This document shows, piece by piece, positions 51,946 to 61,696 of a stretch of 64,000 nt of DNA (positions are counted from its first letter, which is position 1; every line of letters starts with the position of its first letter). The notes under the pieces are model-generated. The model worked only from the letters and a program-made list of their open reading frames with translations, was not told the DNA's origin and searched no databases. The translations under genes were made by a program, and so were the position numbers. Origin of the DNA: Roseovarius sp. (lineage in GTDB: Bacteria; Pseudomonadota; Alphaproteobacteria; Rhodobacterales; Rhodobacteraceae); assembly GCA_027493545.1 (NCBI GenBank), contig JAOSKR010000003.1:367360-431359 (forward strand), given 5' to 3'.

Positions 51946-54062
51946 ATGAGGGCTGGGATTTCAAGACAACTCGGGCGGGGCGTATTGGCGGTCGCTGTCG
52001 CGACGGCTCCGGCGTCCTCAATTGCCGAGTCCGAAATCGCCACCGGGTATAACAGCTACGGCTATCCCGGCCTCATCGACATGCCCGTGGCGACCAGCCG
52101 GCCCGATGGCGAACTCGCCTTTACGGCGAGCAGCTTCGCCGGCCAGACCCGGACCACGCTGACCTTTCAGATCACCCCGCGCCTTTCGGGCAGCTTTCGC
52201 TACACCGAACTGCAGAACTATCCCTCGGCCGGCCGATTGGTAACCAACTACGACCGCAGCTTTTCGCTGCATTACCGCCTTATCGACGAGGCGGGGTTGC
52301 GACCGGCGGTAGCGGTGGGGCTCAATGACTTCCTCGGCACCGGCATCTATTCGTCCGAATATGTCGTCGCTACCAAGACCGTGGGTCCGCGCCTGCGCTT
52401 CAGCCTCGGCATGGGCTGGGGCGGCTGGGCACCAGCGGCGGCTTCAAGAACCCGCTTTCGGTGTTCATCAGCAAGCTCGAAACCCGGCCGCCACCGGGCG
52501 GGGGCCTGGGTGGTACGGTCCGTTCGGCCAGTTGGTTTCGCGGCGATGCCGCGCTCTTTGGCGGGGTCGAATGGCAGGCCACCGACCGGCTGAAGCTCAC
52601 GGCCGAGTATTCCTCGGATGCCTATCCGATCGAGTCGCCGTCCGCCTTCAGCCGCGACTCGCAGCTCAATCTCGGCGCCAGCTACAAGCTGCGGCCCGGC
52701 ATTGATTTGTCGGTGCGCTACCTTTACGGAACCGAATTCGGCGTTCAGTTGACGGCGGCGCTGAACCCCAAGGAACCGGCCAACCCTTCGGGGCGTGAGC
52801 CGGCGCCACCGCCGGTACTGGCTCGCGCATCGGCCGCGGCGCTCTCGTGGCCCGCCAGCATTGGCGAACGCGATGGTTTCCGCGCCCGCGTGACCGAGGC
52901 GCTGTCGGAGCAGGGCATTCGCCTGCACGGGCTCACCCTCTCGGGCGACAGCGCCCGGGTCGAGATCGAGAACACCGCCTACCCGCTCGAGGCCCAGGCG
53001 ATCGGGCGCACCGCGCGGGTGCTCTCGCGGCTGATGCCGGCGCGCATCGAGACCTTCGTGATCGTGCCGATAACCGGCGGCATGCCGGTCAGCCAGCTGG
53101 CGATCCGCCGCAGCGACATGGAAACCCTCGAGCACGATCTCGACGGCAGCTGGAAGAGCTTTGCACGCGCGCGCATCTCGTCGCCCGAGGGTCTTACCAT
53201 GCCGGGGCCCGAGCGCTATCCGCGGTTTGACTGGCGGCTCAAGCCCTATCTGGCCCCCAGCCTCTTTGATCCCGACAACCCGGTTCGTGCCGACTTCGGC
53301 GCCGAACTGACCGCCGGTTTCGAGCCCGCGCCCGGGTGGGAGATAGCGGGCGGGATCCGCAAGAGGCTGGTCGGCAACCTCGCCGATGCGACACGACGGT
53401 CGGATTCGGTGCTGCCGCATGTGCGCAGCGATTTCAACCTCTACGACGAGCAGGGCGATCCGGTGATCACTCATCTGATCGCCGCCCGGTATTTCAAACC
53501 CGGCCGCGATGTCTATGGACGGGTGACGGTCGGATACTTGGAAAAGATGTATGGCGGGATATCGGGTGAACTTCTGTGGATGCCCAATGGCAGTCCCTTC
53601 GCGTTGGGGATCGAAGCCAATTATGTCAGGCAGCGTGACTTCGACCAGCTGCTGGGCTTTCGCAGCTATGAGGTGGCCACCGGGCACGTCTCGGCCTACT
53701 GGGACATCGGCAACGGATTTCACGCCCAGCTGGACGCCGGGCGCTATCTGGCCGGCGACTGGGGCGCCACTCTGACCGTGGACCGCGAATTCAACAACGG
53801 CTGGAAGATCGGCGCGTTCGCAACGCTCACCGACGTGCCCTACAGCACCTTCGGCGAGGGCTCTTTCGACAAGGGGCTGCGCATCTCGATCCCGATATCC
53901 TGGTTGACCGGCGAGCCGAACAAGACCGCGTACTCCACCACGATCCGGTCGGTTCTGCGCGACGGCGGCGCGCGGGTCGATGTCGGCGGACGGCTTTACG
54001 AACGGGTCCGGCCATTGCAGGAACCGGCGCTGCAGGACGGATGGGGGAAGTTCTGGCGATGA
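51946..54062 (+). CDS. yjbH: YjbH/GfcD-family exopolysaccharide outer-membrane protein (frameshift)
   Basis: A protein of about 705 residues. A signal peptide precedes a beta-rich YjbH domain with GYNSYGYPGLIDMPVATSRP, and the end has the family WGATLTVDREFNNGWKIGAF region and GEGSFDKGLRISIPISWLTG. One base is missing near 52418-52424 (GGGGCGGCTGG where GGGGCCGGCTGG fits). YjbH/GfcD proteins accompany Wza-type export machines in group 4 capsule or yjbEFGH loci. The stop overlaps the yjbF start, so the two are coupled. Confidence 0.88.
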
Positions 54063-54652
54063 TGGGGTTCGGACGCATATCCCGGCGGGCAGCGGCTGGC
54101 GCGGCGGCACTGGCGCTGCTCCTTGCCGGCGGGTGCTCGAACCTGATCACCACACTCGGGCTGGGCGGCGACGTGGCCGCTGTTCCACCGCGTCTGATCG
54201 GCCCCGAGCGGTTGCGCGTGACGCTGCCGGCGCGGGACGCGCAGGCCGTGCTGGGCCCGGTATCGCGCAACAGCGGTGTCACGGTCTGGCAGACGCTCGA
54301 CGGGATCAGTCTGAGCTTTCACAGCGGTGTCCTGATCGAGACGCGCGGCCTGGGGCACGATCTGATGTCGTCGGACCCCGCCGGAACGGTGGCGATGCTG
54401 CGCGGCGCCACGGATGGCGGTTATTACCCGCAGATCCGCACCTATCTGGATGGTGAACAGCGCACTGTCTTTCGCAGCTTCCAGTGCCGCCGCGGCGGTG
54501 GCAGCGGGGGGCGGATCGACGAGATCTGCGTCTCACCCGATGAGACCGTCACCAACAGCTACTGGCTCGATGCCGCCGGTCGCGTGATCAAGTCGCGCCA
54601 ATGGGTCGGCCCGACCATCGAATACATGGAAACACAGCAAGTACTGCGCTAA
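54059..54652 (+). CDS. yjbF: YjbF/GfcB-family lipoprotein
   Basis: A 197-residue lipoprotein: MMGFGRISRRAAAGAAALAL with lipobox AGGC near residue 26. It carries the YjbF domain with SVLIETRGLGHDLMS-type sequence (SGVLIETRGLGHDLMSSDP), then CRRGGG and YWLDAAGRVIKSRQW. Outer-membrane-associated capsule lipoprotein of unknown detailed function, always beside YjbH. The first ATG overlaps the yjbH TGA (ATGATG), and a second in-frame ATG follows. Confidence 0.88.
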   Translation: MMGFGRISRRAAAGAAALALLLAGGCSNLITTLGLGGDVAAVPPRLIGPERLRVTLPARDAQAVLGPVSRNSGVTVWQTLDGISLSFHSGVLIETRGLGHDLMSSDPAGTVAMLRGATDGGYYPQIRTYLDGEQRTVFRSFQCRRGGGSGGRIDEICVSPDETVTNSYWLDAAGRVIKSRQWVGPTIEYMETQQVLR

Positions 54653-54683
54653 TGACGAAAGAACGGAATTTGGAGGGCATGAA

Positions 54684-56078
54684 ATGACGAACAGCAAGGC
54701 CACGCTTCTGGCCCGGACCGCGATGGGGATGGCCCTCGCGGCCGCGGTGCTGCTACCCGCCGGGTGCGGGGTCGTTTACACCAGCCCCAAAGTGAGCCGA
54801 GACGCCGGCACCGATATCGATGTCCGCGTTATCGGTCTTACCCCTGAAACGGTGCTGCTGGCCAACCGCACACCCTACAGCCCGCGCAACCTGCCGCGCG
54901 AATTCTACGCCGCCGCCAACGCCCAGCAGGGCCTCGGGATGGGCGCCCTGCCGGCCGCACCGGAGCTGCCCGACGAACGTCCCCGCCGGCTGGAACTGCG
55001 GGTGCCCCCCGATGCTGCGCCCCAGCCCTATCGTCTTGGCACCGGCGACGTCGTGCTGCTGGCGACCAAGAAGAGTGGCAGCAGCATCGAGGAGCTCAGC
55101 GGGCTTCTGGCGGCGCAGACCCAGCGCCAAGGCTACACGATCTCGGACGACGGCAGCATTTCGATCCCGGATATCGGGCGGGTCGAAATTGGCGGGCTGA
55201 CCCTGCAGGAGGCGCAGGACAAGATTTTCAGGTTCCTGCTCGAACAACAGGTCGATCCGGCCTTCTCGCTTGAGGTTGCGGAATTCAATTCGCAGCGGGT
55301 GACGGTCGGTGGCGCGGTGCAGAAGGCCGTGCGCGTACCAATCACCTTGCGCCCGCTGACGCTGGGCGAGGCGCTGACCGCCACCGGCGGCATGGTGATC
55401 CGGGACGAACAATATGCCTCGATCCGCATCTATCGCGCGGGTACGCTCTATCAGATCCCCTATCAGGACTATCTTTCCCGCCCGGCGCTGCAGGATATGA
55501 GGCTCGTGAACGGGGACGCCGTCTTTGTCGACACGACCTATGATCTTGACCGCGCGCTCGAGTTCTACCGCCAGGAAATCGATGTCATCCGGCTGCGCAG
55601 CCAGGCCCGGAAGGACACCATCGACATGCTTCAGGCCGAAGTCGAACTCCGCCGCGGGATGCTGGAAGAGCGGCGCGGCAATTTCGACGCGCGACAGGAA
55701 TACGGCGCGGAGGCGCGTGATTATGTCTATCTGTCGGGCGAGGTTTTCAAGCAGGCCCGAATGGCGCTGCCTTACGAACAGCAGGCCACGCTGGCCGATG
55801 TGCTTTACGATGGCGGCGGTTTTCGTACCCAGACCGCGAATCCGGGCAACATCTACGTGCTGCGCCCCTCGAGCGATCCGGCGGAATTCGGCGCCGTCAC
55901 CGCTTGGCATCTGGATGCGGGCAACGCCGTCAACATGACGCTCGCCACGAGGATGCAGATGCGGCCGAACGATATCGTCTTCATCGAGGAACAGCCGATC
56001 ACCAAATGGGGCCGCGTAATCCAGCAGATCGTGCCGTCACTGCTGACATCGACAGCCGCCCTCGCCGTCAATAACTGA
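54684..56078 (+). CDS. Wza-like polysaccharide export lipoprotein
   Basis: A 464-residue outer-membrane polysaccharide channel. Lipobox LPAGC puts the lipidated cysteine at residue 28. The Poly_export domain is near 115-200 (YRLGTGDVVLLAT; GYTISDDGSISIPDIGRVEI), followed by an SLBB-like unit (VTVGGAVQKAVRVPITLRPL). A charged helical insertion at about 288-345 (rich in Glu, Arg and Leu) separates it from a second SLBB-like region. The end is IQQIVPSLLTSTAALAVNN. It is coupled in position to yjbH-yjbF. Confidence 0.9.
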   Translation: MTNSKATLLARTAMGMALAAAVLLPAGCGVVYTSPKVSRDAGTDIDVRVIGLTPETVLLANRTPYSPRNLPREFYAAANAQQGLGMGALPAAPELPDERPRRLELRVPPDAAPQPYRLGTGDVVLLATKKSGSSIEELSGLLAAQTQRQGYTISDDGSISIPDIGRVEIGGLTLQEAQDKIFRFLLEQQVDPAFSLEVAEFNSQRVTVGGAVQKAVRVPITLRPLTLGEALTATGGMVIRDEQYASIRIYRAGTLYQIPYQDYLSRPALQDMRLVNGDAVFVDTTYDLDRALEFYRQEIDVIRLRSQARKDTIDMLQAEVELRRGMLEERRGNFDARQEYGAEARDYVYLSGEVFKQARMALPYEQQATLADVLYDGGGFRTQTANPGNIYVLRPSSDPAEFGAVTAWHLDAGNAVNMTLATRMQMRPNDIVFIEEQPITKWGRVIQQIVPSLLTSTAALAVNN

Positions 56079-56113
56079 GGCACTGCGCCGGATCGGTGGC
56101 CGGCCATTGGCAA

Positions 56114-56157
56114 AAATCAAACGGGCGGGACCGCATCGCGATTCCGCCCGTCTGATT
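56114..56157. terminator. Bidirectional hairpin between convergent genes
   Basis: The stem AAATCAAACGGGCGG / CCGCCCGTCTGATTT has one G:U-type mismatch and a 14-base loop. It lies between the export lipoprotein and the convergent small gene, with A and T runs on both outer sides, so it may end transcription from both directions. Confidence 0.7.
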
Positions 56158-56206
56158 TATCGAATACAGTCTGCAGGCAGCCTGTCCAGCCCGGGATGGG
56201 CTGATC

Positions 56207-56557
56207 TCAGTTCGTTCCGGTTGTCGATGTTGTCGAGTAGGTGCTGCTGCCGCCGGCAAGCGCGAAGAGCGCGATCACGATGGCCGCGGACGCGGCGGCC
56301 GCGCCCAGCCCGCCGGACATGCCGGCGGTATCGGTGGTGGCGCCGGCAGCCGGGCATTGCACCTGCAGGAGAGTCCCGCCATCAATGAAATCGGCACCCA
56401 GCACGGTCGCACCGTTGCAGGCGTCGATCCTCTGGGCGTAGTCGAGCGCGGTTTCGCCCGGCAGCGGCGGCGTGGTGACCTGCTGCTGCGCGACCGCGGC
56501 CAGCGGCATCGCGACGCACGCGACGGCGGCCAGCAGGGTATTGGAAAATCTCTTCAT
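56207..56557 (-). CDS. Small secreted GfcA/YjbE-like protein
   Basis: A 116-residue protein with a signal peptide (MKRFSNTLLAAVACVAMPLAAVAQ), a short globular part with two cysteines (IDACNG and VQCPA), an Ala/Gly-rich membrane-like helix (GGLGAAAASAAIVIALFALA) and a Ser/Thr tail (GGSSTYSTTSTTGTN). This build, a signal, a small-residue helix and a Thr-rich tail, resembles E. coli GfcA and YjbE, whose genes belong to the same type of capsule locus. Sequence identity is not claimed. It stands between the export genes and wzc. Confidence 0.65.
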   Translation of the reverse strand: MKRFSNTLLAAVACVAMPLAAVAQQQVTTPPLPGETALDYAQRIDACNGATVLGADFIDGGTLLQVQCPAAGATTDTAGMSGGLGAAAASAAIVIALFALAGGSSTYSTTSTTGTN

Positions 56558-56647
56558 GATCGATGATCCTTTTGAAGCTTCGGCTGCATCATACAGCCTT
56601 GGGTAAGAAATTAAACCGGGAATTCGCCCTGCCGGTCCGAATCGGCG

Positions 56648-58822
56648 TCATCCGGCCTCGTAATAGCTCTTGCCATAGGACGAATAGGCCCCGTATTTGC
56701 CGCCATATCCGTAGCGTTTCATCCCCTTCGGGTCGATTTGCGACAACACCAGCCCGGTCACCCGCAGGTTGACCGATTCGAATTCGCGCAGCGCTGCCGC
56801 CACCTGGCCGCGATAGGTGCGGTTCCAGGCTACCGAGAACACGATCGCGTCGACATGCTGCCCGATCACCCGCGCGTCGGGCACCACCAGAACCGGCGGC
56901 GTGTCGATGATGACATAATCGTATGCTTCGCGCACCTCGGTGATGAAGTCGCGGAACCGGTCGGAGGAAAAGATGTCGGCTGCATTGGCACGCGATTTCT
57001 GCCCCATCAGCACATCCGCACCCAGCCGTTCGTCATGAAAGACGATGTCGCGCAGCGGCGTCTCGCCGGCCAGCGCGGTGATCAGCCCGACCCTGGGGGC
57101 CTCCTTGAAATACTCGTTCAGGGTGCGCCGGCGGATGTCGCCCTCGATCAGCAGTACCCTCTTGCCGAGCCCGGCGAGGTTCTGCGTCAATGCAACCGCC
57201 TGCGTGGTCTTGCCCTCGCCCGGCAGCGCCGAGACGGACATGATCACCTTGGGCGGTGCGTCGATGTTCGACAGCAGGATCGAGGTGCGCAGGTTGCGCA
57301 CCGCCTCGGCCGCCGCCGATGTCGGCTTGTCCTGCAGGTAATCGATCAGATCCGTGCGCGCCTTGAACGGCATCGCCGGGATCTGGCCCATCACCGGAGC
57401 ACCGGTCGCGGCCTCCAGTTCCTCGGCGCTGCGGAAAGTACTGTGCAGGAACTGCCGCAACAGAACGATCGCGGCTCCGACCATCATCCCCAGCACCATC
57501 GCCAGCGCGAGGATCAACGCCGGGCGGGGCTCGACCTTATTGCCCAGGATCGCATCCGACAGCACCCGGCTGTCGGCTTGCTGCAGCCCGCGCTGCACCG
57601 CAGTTTCCTTGAGCCGCGTGAGGAAGGTCTCGTAAAGCGTGCGCGTGGTTTCTGTCTCGCGCTCCATCTGCTGGATGCGCAGCAGGTCCTCGGATTGCTG
57701 ACCGATCCGGTTCTGAAGCCGTTCATATGACTGTTGCAAGGCCGCCATCTGGTTGCCGAGGCGAGCGCGTTCGGCCTGTGCGCGCATCGCCAGTGTCTCC
57801 AGCCGCTGATCGAAGAGCCGAGCCGCCTCGGCGTCACCGTCGTGCACTTCGGGCAGCAGGCGTTTCAGGGCGGCATCGTCGGTCTCCTCGACCGCTGCGG
57901 CGCGGTCGCCGGTTTCCAGGAGGGCGCGCAGCCGGGTTCCCGCCTTGTCGGCTCGCTCGGCCTCGGCGGTCATTTCCTGCAGCCGGTCGCGCAGATCCTT
58001 GGCCTGCAGGTTCAGCCCCTGCAGCGCCTCGGGGCTGATGAGATCGGTTTCGGCCTTGGCGGCCTTAAGCGTCTCCTCCTTGGTGCGCAACTCGGCCTCG
58101 AGCTCGGTCACGCGCTCCGACAGCCACGATACGGCCTGCTCGGTGGCTTCGAACTTCACCGCGATCTGCTCGTCGATATAGATATCGGCCAGCGTGTTGA
58201 CGATCCGGGCCGATTTCACGGGATCGCCCGTGGTGGCGCTGAGCGTATAGACATAGGTGTCGCGCTTGACCGAGGCCGAAAGCATCTGCTTCAAAACGCT
58301 AATCGTTTGGTCACGGGGGGATTTGCTGACGGACTCGCTGTCCTCCCCACCATCGCCGGAGGCGACCAGCCCTGCCACGAACCCCTTGACCTGGGCAAGC
58401 ACCGATGGCGGGTTGAGGGCGGTGTTGAATTCCGGGTCTTCGACGAGGTCGAGCCGATCGACGAGCTTGCCCAAAACCCGCCTGGAAAGCAGCACCTCGA
58501 TCTCGGTGTTCAACGCCGCGGCATCGGTCGAAACGCCGGAGATCACGCTTTCGAGGTCCACGACCTGCTTGGAACGCACCTCAAGCGTTATCTCCACCGT
58601 CGAGCGGAATTTCGGTTCCGCGACGCCAAAGACATAGTAGCCCGCCAGCAGCATTGCCACGGCGGTCGTCAGGGCAATGATCCACCGGCCGCGCCAGAGC
58701 GCGCGGAGCAGTTCCATCAGGTCGATTTCGTCGTCGTCCCGGTCCGGTTCTAGTCGGTCTTGGCGAAACGGGCCGGCAACGGGTTTGGCTGCATCTTTCA
58801 TTCGCGTGCTGTACTTGTTCAT
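56648..58822 (-). CDS. Wzc-like polysaccharide co-polymerase and tyrosine kinase
   Basis: A 724-residue inner-membrane BY-kinase. The N-terminal Wzz domain follows one membrane helix (WIIALTTAVAMLLAGYYVFG). A long coiled coil spans about 230-410, then a second membrane helix (LILALAMVLGMMVGAAIVLL near 437-456). The kinase has Walker A LPGEGKTT at 533-540, Walker A' LLIEGDIRRRTL near 557 and Walker B YVIIDTPPVLVVPD. The C-terminus is a tyrosine cluster (YGYGGKYGAYSSYGKSYYEA). It controls polymer length and export with the Wza-like channel. Confidence 0.93.
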   Translation of the reverse strand: MNKYSTRMKDAAKPVAGPFRQDRLEPDRDDDEIDLMELLRALWRGRWIIALTTAVAMLLAGYYVFGVAEPKFRSTVEITLEVRSKQVVDLESVISGVSTDAAALNTEIEVLLSRRVLGKLVDRLDLVEDPEFNTALNPPSVLAQVKGFVAGLVASGDGGEDSESVSKSPRDQTISVLKQMLSASVKRDTYVYTLSATTGDPVKSARIVNTLADIYIDEQIAVKFEATEQAVSWLSERVTELEAELRTKEETLKAAKAETDLISPEALQGLNLQAKDLRDRLQEMTAEAERADKAGTRLRALLETGDRAAAVEETDDAALKRLLPEVHDGDAEAARLFDQRLETLAMRAQAERARLGNQMAALQQSYERLQNRIGQQSEDLLRIQQMERETETTRTLYETFLTRLKETAVQRGLQQADSRVLSDAILGNKVEPRPALILALAMVLGMMVGAAIVLLRQFLHSTFRSAEELEAATGAPVMGQIPAMPFKARTDLIDYLQDKPTSAAAEAVRNLRTSILLSNIDAPPKVIMSVSALPGEGKTTQAVALTQNLAGLGKRVLLIEGDIRRRTLNEYFKEAPRVGLITALAGETPLRDIVFHDERLGADVLMGQKSRANAADIFSSDRFRDFITEVREAYDYVIIDTPPVLVVPDARVIGQHVDAIVFSVAWNRTYRGQVAAALREFESVNLRVTGLVLSQIDPKGMKRYGYGGKYGAYSSYGKSYYEAG

Positions 58823-58998
58823 GTCCGTTCTGGCAGATCAGTGCCGCATTAGCCACAACTTGGCCGGGATCAAAGCAAAAACCGCGGATTTCCCTGATTT
58901 CGCGGCATTCAACGGCAGTTTCCGGATATCGAACCGGGGGTTTTCATGTTTTGGGCGCCCGGCACCGGTTCCGCACGACAGGCAAGAGCGCGCCGCGG

Positions 58999-59804
58999 TC
59001 ACGCCCGCCGCCCCATGGTCTGGATGAAGGTGACGCCATCGGCCGAGATCGCCGCGGCGGTCAGACAGCCGGTTGCGAATGCGCCCGTATCCACCGCGAT
59101 CCGCCCGTCGGCGACCTGGGGAGTGTCGACCACGGTGTGACCGTGCACCACCCATTGGCCGTCCGCGCGCGGCTTGCGCATGAACTGCGGATGCCCCCAC
59201 AAGAGTGCCGAGGGCGGCTGACCGTCCATCGGCAGGGCCGGATCGGCACCGCCATGCACTGCCCACACGTCGCCGCTGCGCCATGTCAGCGGCCGTGCCC
59301 GCAGCCAGGCGGTCATCTCGTCTCCCATCGCTTTGACGAGCCGGTCGCGCATCGCCATCATCGCCGGGGGTCGTCGAGCCCGGCCGATGGCGGCGCCACC
59401 CCGAAACTGGCCAGCGTCTGCAGCCCGCCATTGCGCAGCCAGCGGCGCGCGCGCTCGGACGGATCGTCGAGAAAGTCCAGCATCATCCGCTCGTGGTTTC
59501 CCATCAGGCAGGTGACGGACGGAGTCCCTTCTGGCGAGACCGACATCAGCAGCTCGAGCACCTTGCGGCTCTCTTCGCCCCGGTCAACATAATCACCGAG
59601 AAACACCACCGGCCAGCCGGCATGATCCGCCTCGATCAGGCGGTCGATCTCGATCAGCAGATCGGCGCGGCCATGCACGTCGCCGACCGCGATGAACGGC
59701 TGCCCGGGCATCGGCCCGCGCACCGGCGGCGCTTGGGGCAGATCCGGTTCCGCGCGACCCCGCATCCGCCTGACAAAGCCCCTCATGTAATCCATAAACT
59801 CCAT
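58999..59804 (-). CDS. Metallophosphoesterase, Ser/Thr phosphatase type (frameshift)
   Basis: A protein of about 268 residues. Motifs are VGDVHGRADLLIEI (GDxHG), VVFLGDYVDRGEESRKV (GDxxDRG), LMGNHERMM (GNHE) and the later HGGADPALP and VVHGHTVVDTP. All metal-binding motifs of PPP-family phosphatases are present. A G/C run at 59366-59370 is one base short, dividing it after GLDDP. It is next to wzc on the same strand, after a 176-bp gap. No low-molecular-weight tyrosine phosphatase is seen in the locus. Confidence 0.88.
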
Positions 59805-59833
59805 TTTTAGCCATGCCGCAAGCGGTTCACGGG

Positions 59834-60247
59834 TTATGCCGCCCCGTCCCGGGTCTTGGCATCGCGGTCCCCGGCGCGCAGGCGCAGCCCCAGCCAGAGC
59901 CCCGCCGCCGCCCCCGCCATGTCCGCGGCGATATCGGCCAGTTCGGCATCGCGGCCGGTCAGCGGCTGCACCAGTTCGATACCGATACCAAACCCCGCCG
60001 CCACGACCAGCACCAGCCAGCCCGGCCATCGCCAGCCGGCCGTCACCAATGCTGCCCAGACAAAAAATGCCAGCACATGCGACAGCTTGTCGGCATGGCT
60101 CACGTGCAGCGGGACGTCGGGGATTGTCGGGCTCAGCGTCAGGACAAGGATGGCCGCCGACACGACCCAAGCCAGGATGCGAAATATCCGCAACCGGGTG
60201 CGACGCGCGGCATCGCTGCCGCGCATGGGGGGAGATGCCGTCGACAT
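59834..60247 (-). CDS. VanZ-family membrane protein
   Basis: A 137-residue protein with three to four membrane segments (IFRILAWVVSAAILVLTLSP; LSHVLAFFVWAALVTAGWRW; WLVLVVAAGFGIGIELVQPL). The HADKLSHVLAFF and GIELVQPLTGRDAELADIAA signatures are typical of VanZ-like proteins. The function is unknown in most bacteria. It lies just upstream of the phosphatase on the same strand, 29 bp away. Confidence 0.85.
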   Translation of the reverse strand: MSTASPPMRGSDAARRTRLRIFRILAWVVSAAILVLTLSPTIPDVPLHVSHADKLSHVLAFFVWAALVTAGWRWPGWLVLVVAAGFGIGIELVQPLTGRDAELADIAADMAGAAAGLWLGLRLRAGDRDAKTRDGAA

Positions 60248-60407
60248 ATGCGGTGCCTAATCCCTGCCGCCCGTCATGGCCAGACGGTATCGCAAAATAG
60301 CGGCCGCCATCGGCGCCTTGCCGCCCATCTCGCGGCATCGCCCCGGCAGGGCGGACATTTCCGTCCGGCCTCATTGTCACGTTCCGCGCAAAGACCGTCT
60401 GCCGCAC

Positions 60408-60436
60408 TTGGCCCCTGCGCCGCCGCCCCCTATAAG
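60408..60436 (+). promoter_or_regulatory. Sigma70-type promoter of hisB
   Basis: TTGGCC, a 17-bp spacer and TATAAG lie 29 bp before the hisB start. The spacer is exceptionally G+C-rich. Confidence 0.7.
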
Positions 60437-60465
60437 GTGCGGGCAGAAAGACGGATACCAGAGCG

Positions 60466-61053
60466 ATGCGCCGGGCCCAGATCACCCGCAAGACCGCCGA
60501 GACCGACATCCGCGTGACAATCGCGCTCGATGGCGGCGGGCACTATGACAACCGCACCGGCGTCGGGTTTTTCGACCACATGCTCGACCAGCTCGCGCGG
60601 CATTCGCTGATCGACCTGCAGGTGCGCTGCGAGGGCGACACCCACATCGACGACCATCACACGGTCGAGGACGTGGGCATCGCGCTGGGGCAGGCGCTGG
60701 GCGCGGCGCTCGGTGACAAGACCGGCATCCGCCGCTACGGCGCCTGCCTGCTGCCGATGGACGACGCGCTGGTGCGCGCCGCGCTCGATCTGTCGGGGCG
60801 TGCCCATCTGGTCTGGAACGTGGCGATGCCGACCGCGAAGATCGGCAGCTTCGACACCGAACTGGTGCGCGAGTTCTTTCAGGCCTTCGCGGCCAATGGC
60901 GGCATCACGCTGCATGTCGACGCCCTGCACGGGATCAACAGCCACCACATCACTGAAGCCGCGTTCAAGGCCGTGGCCCGCGCCCTGCGCGAGGCGGTCG
61001 AGACCGATCCGCGCAAGGCCGACGCCATTCCCTCGACCAAGGGCGCGCTCTGA
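60466..61053 (+). CDS. hisB: Imidazoleglycerol-phosphate dehydratase
   Basis: A 195-residue monofunctional HisB of histidine synthesis. The manganese-ligand motifs are [37 protein letters not shown] and [20 protein letters not shown]. It starts [17 protein letters not shown] and ends STKGAL. hisH starts 5 bp after its stop. Confidence 0.96.
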   Translation: MRRAQITRKTAETDIRVTIALDGGGHYDNRTGVGFFDHMLDQLARHSLIDLQVRCEGDTHIDDHHTVEDVGIALGQALGAALGDKTGIRRYGACLLPMDDALVRAALDLSGRAHLVWNVAMPTAKIGSFDTELVREFFQAFAANGGITLHVDALHGINSHHITEAAFKAVARALREAVETDPRKADAIPSTKGAL

Positions 61054-61058
61054 GGACC

Positions 61059-61696
61059 ATGTCCACCGTCATCATCGACTATGAGAGCGGCAACCTGCAT
61101 TCCGCGGAAAAGGCGTTCCAGCGCATGGCGCGCGAGGCCGGCGCCGGCGCGGTGGCTGTCACCGCCGATCCCGACGCAGTGCGCCGCGCCGACCGCGTGG
61201 TGCTGCCGGGCGACGGCGCCTTTCCCGCCTGCCGCAAGCAGCTTTTCGATCAGCGCGGCCTTTTCGAGGCGATCGAGGAGGCGGTGATCGCGGGCGGGCG
61301 GCCGTTCATGGGCATCTGCATCGGCATGCAGATGCTGGCCACGGAAGGCTCGGAATACGAGCCGACCCCGGGGTTCGGCTGGATCGGCGGCACCGTCGAG
61401 AGGATCGTGCCCGAAGATCCCGCGCTCAAGGTGCCGCACATGGGCTGGAACGATCTGGTGATCGACCGCGCGCATCCGGTGCTCGAGGGCGTCGAGACTG
61501 GCCATCACGCCTATTTCGTGCATTCCTATCAGTTCCGCGCCGCCGACCCGGCACACCTTGTCGCCCATGTCGACTATGGCGGCGCGGTCACGGCGGTGGT
61601 GGGGCGCGACAACCTCGTCGGCACCCAGTTCCACCCCGAAAAGAGCCAGCGGACGGGATTGCGGATCATCGCGAACTTCCTTGCTGGGCGCCCTGA
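61059..61696 (+). CDS. hisH: Imidazole glycerol phosphate synthase glutaminase subunit (frameshift near end)
   Basis: The glutamine amidotransferase half of IGP synthase, partner of HisF. The triad is C87 in MGICIGMQML, H192 and E194 in TQFHPEKSQ. It starts MSTVIIDYESGNLHSAEKAF. As given, the frame runs on for about 60 extra codons to 61880. A one-base loss near 61683-61688 would instead yield ANFLAW-type ending and a stop at 61694-61696, at 212 residues, the usual family length. No hisA or hisF follows in the window. Confidence 0.9.
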
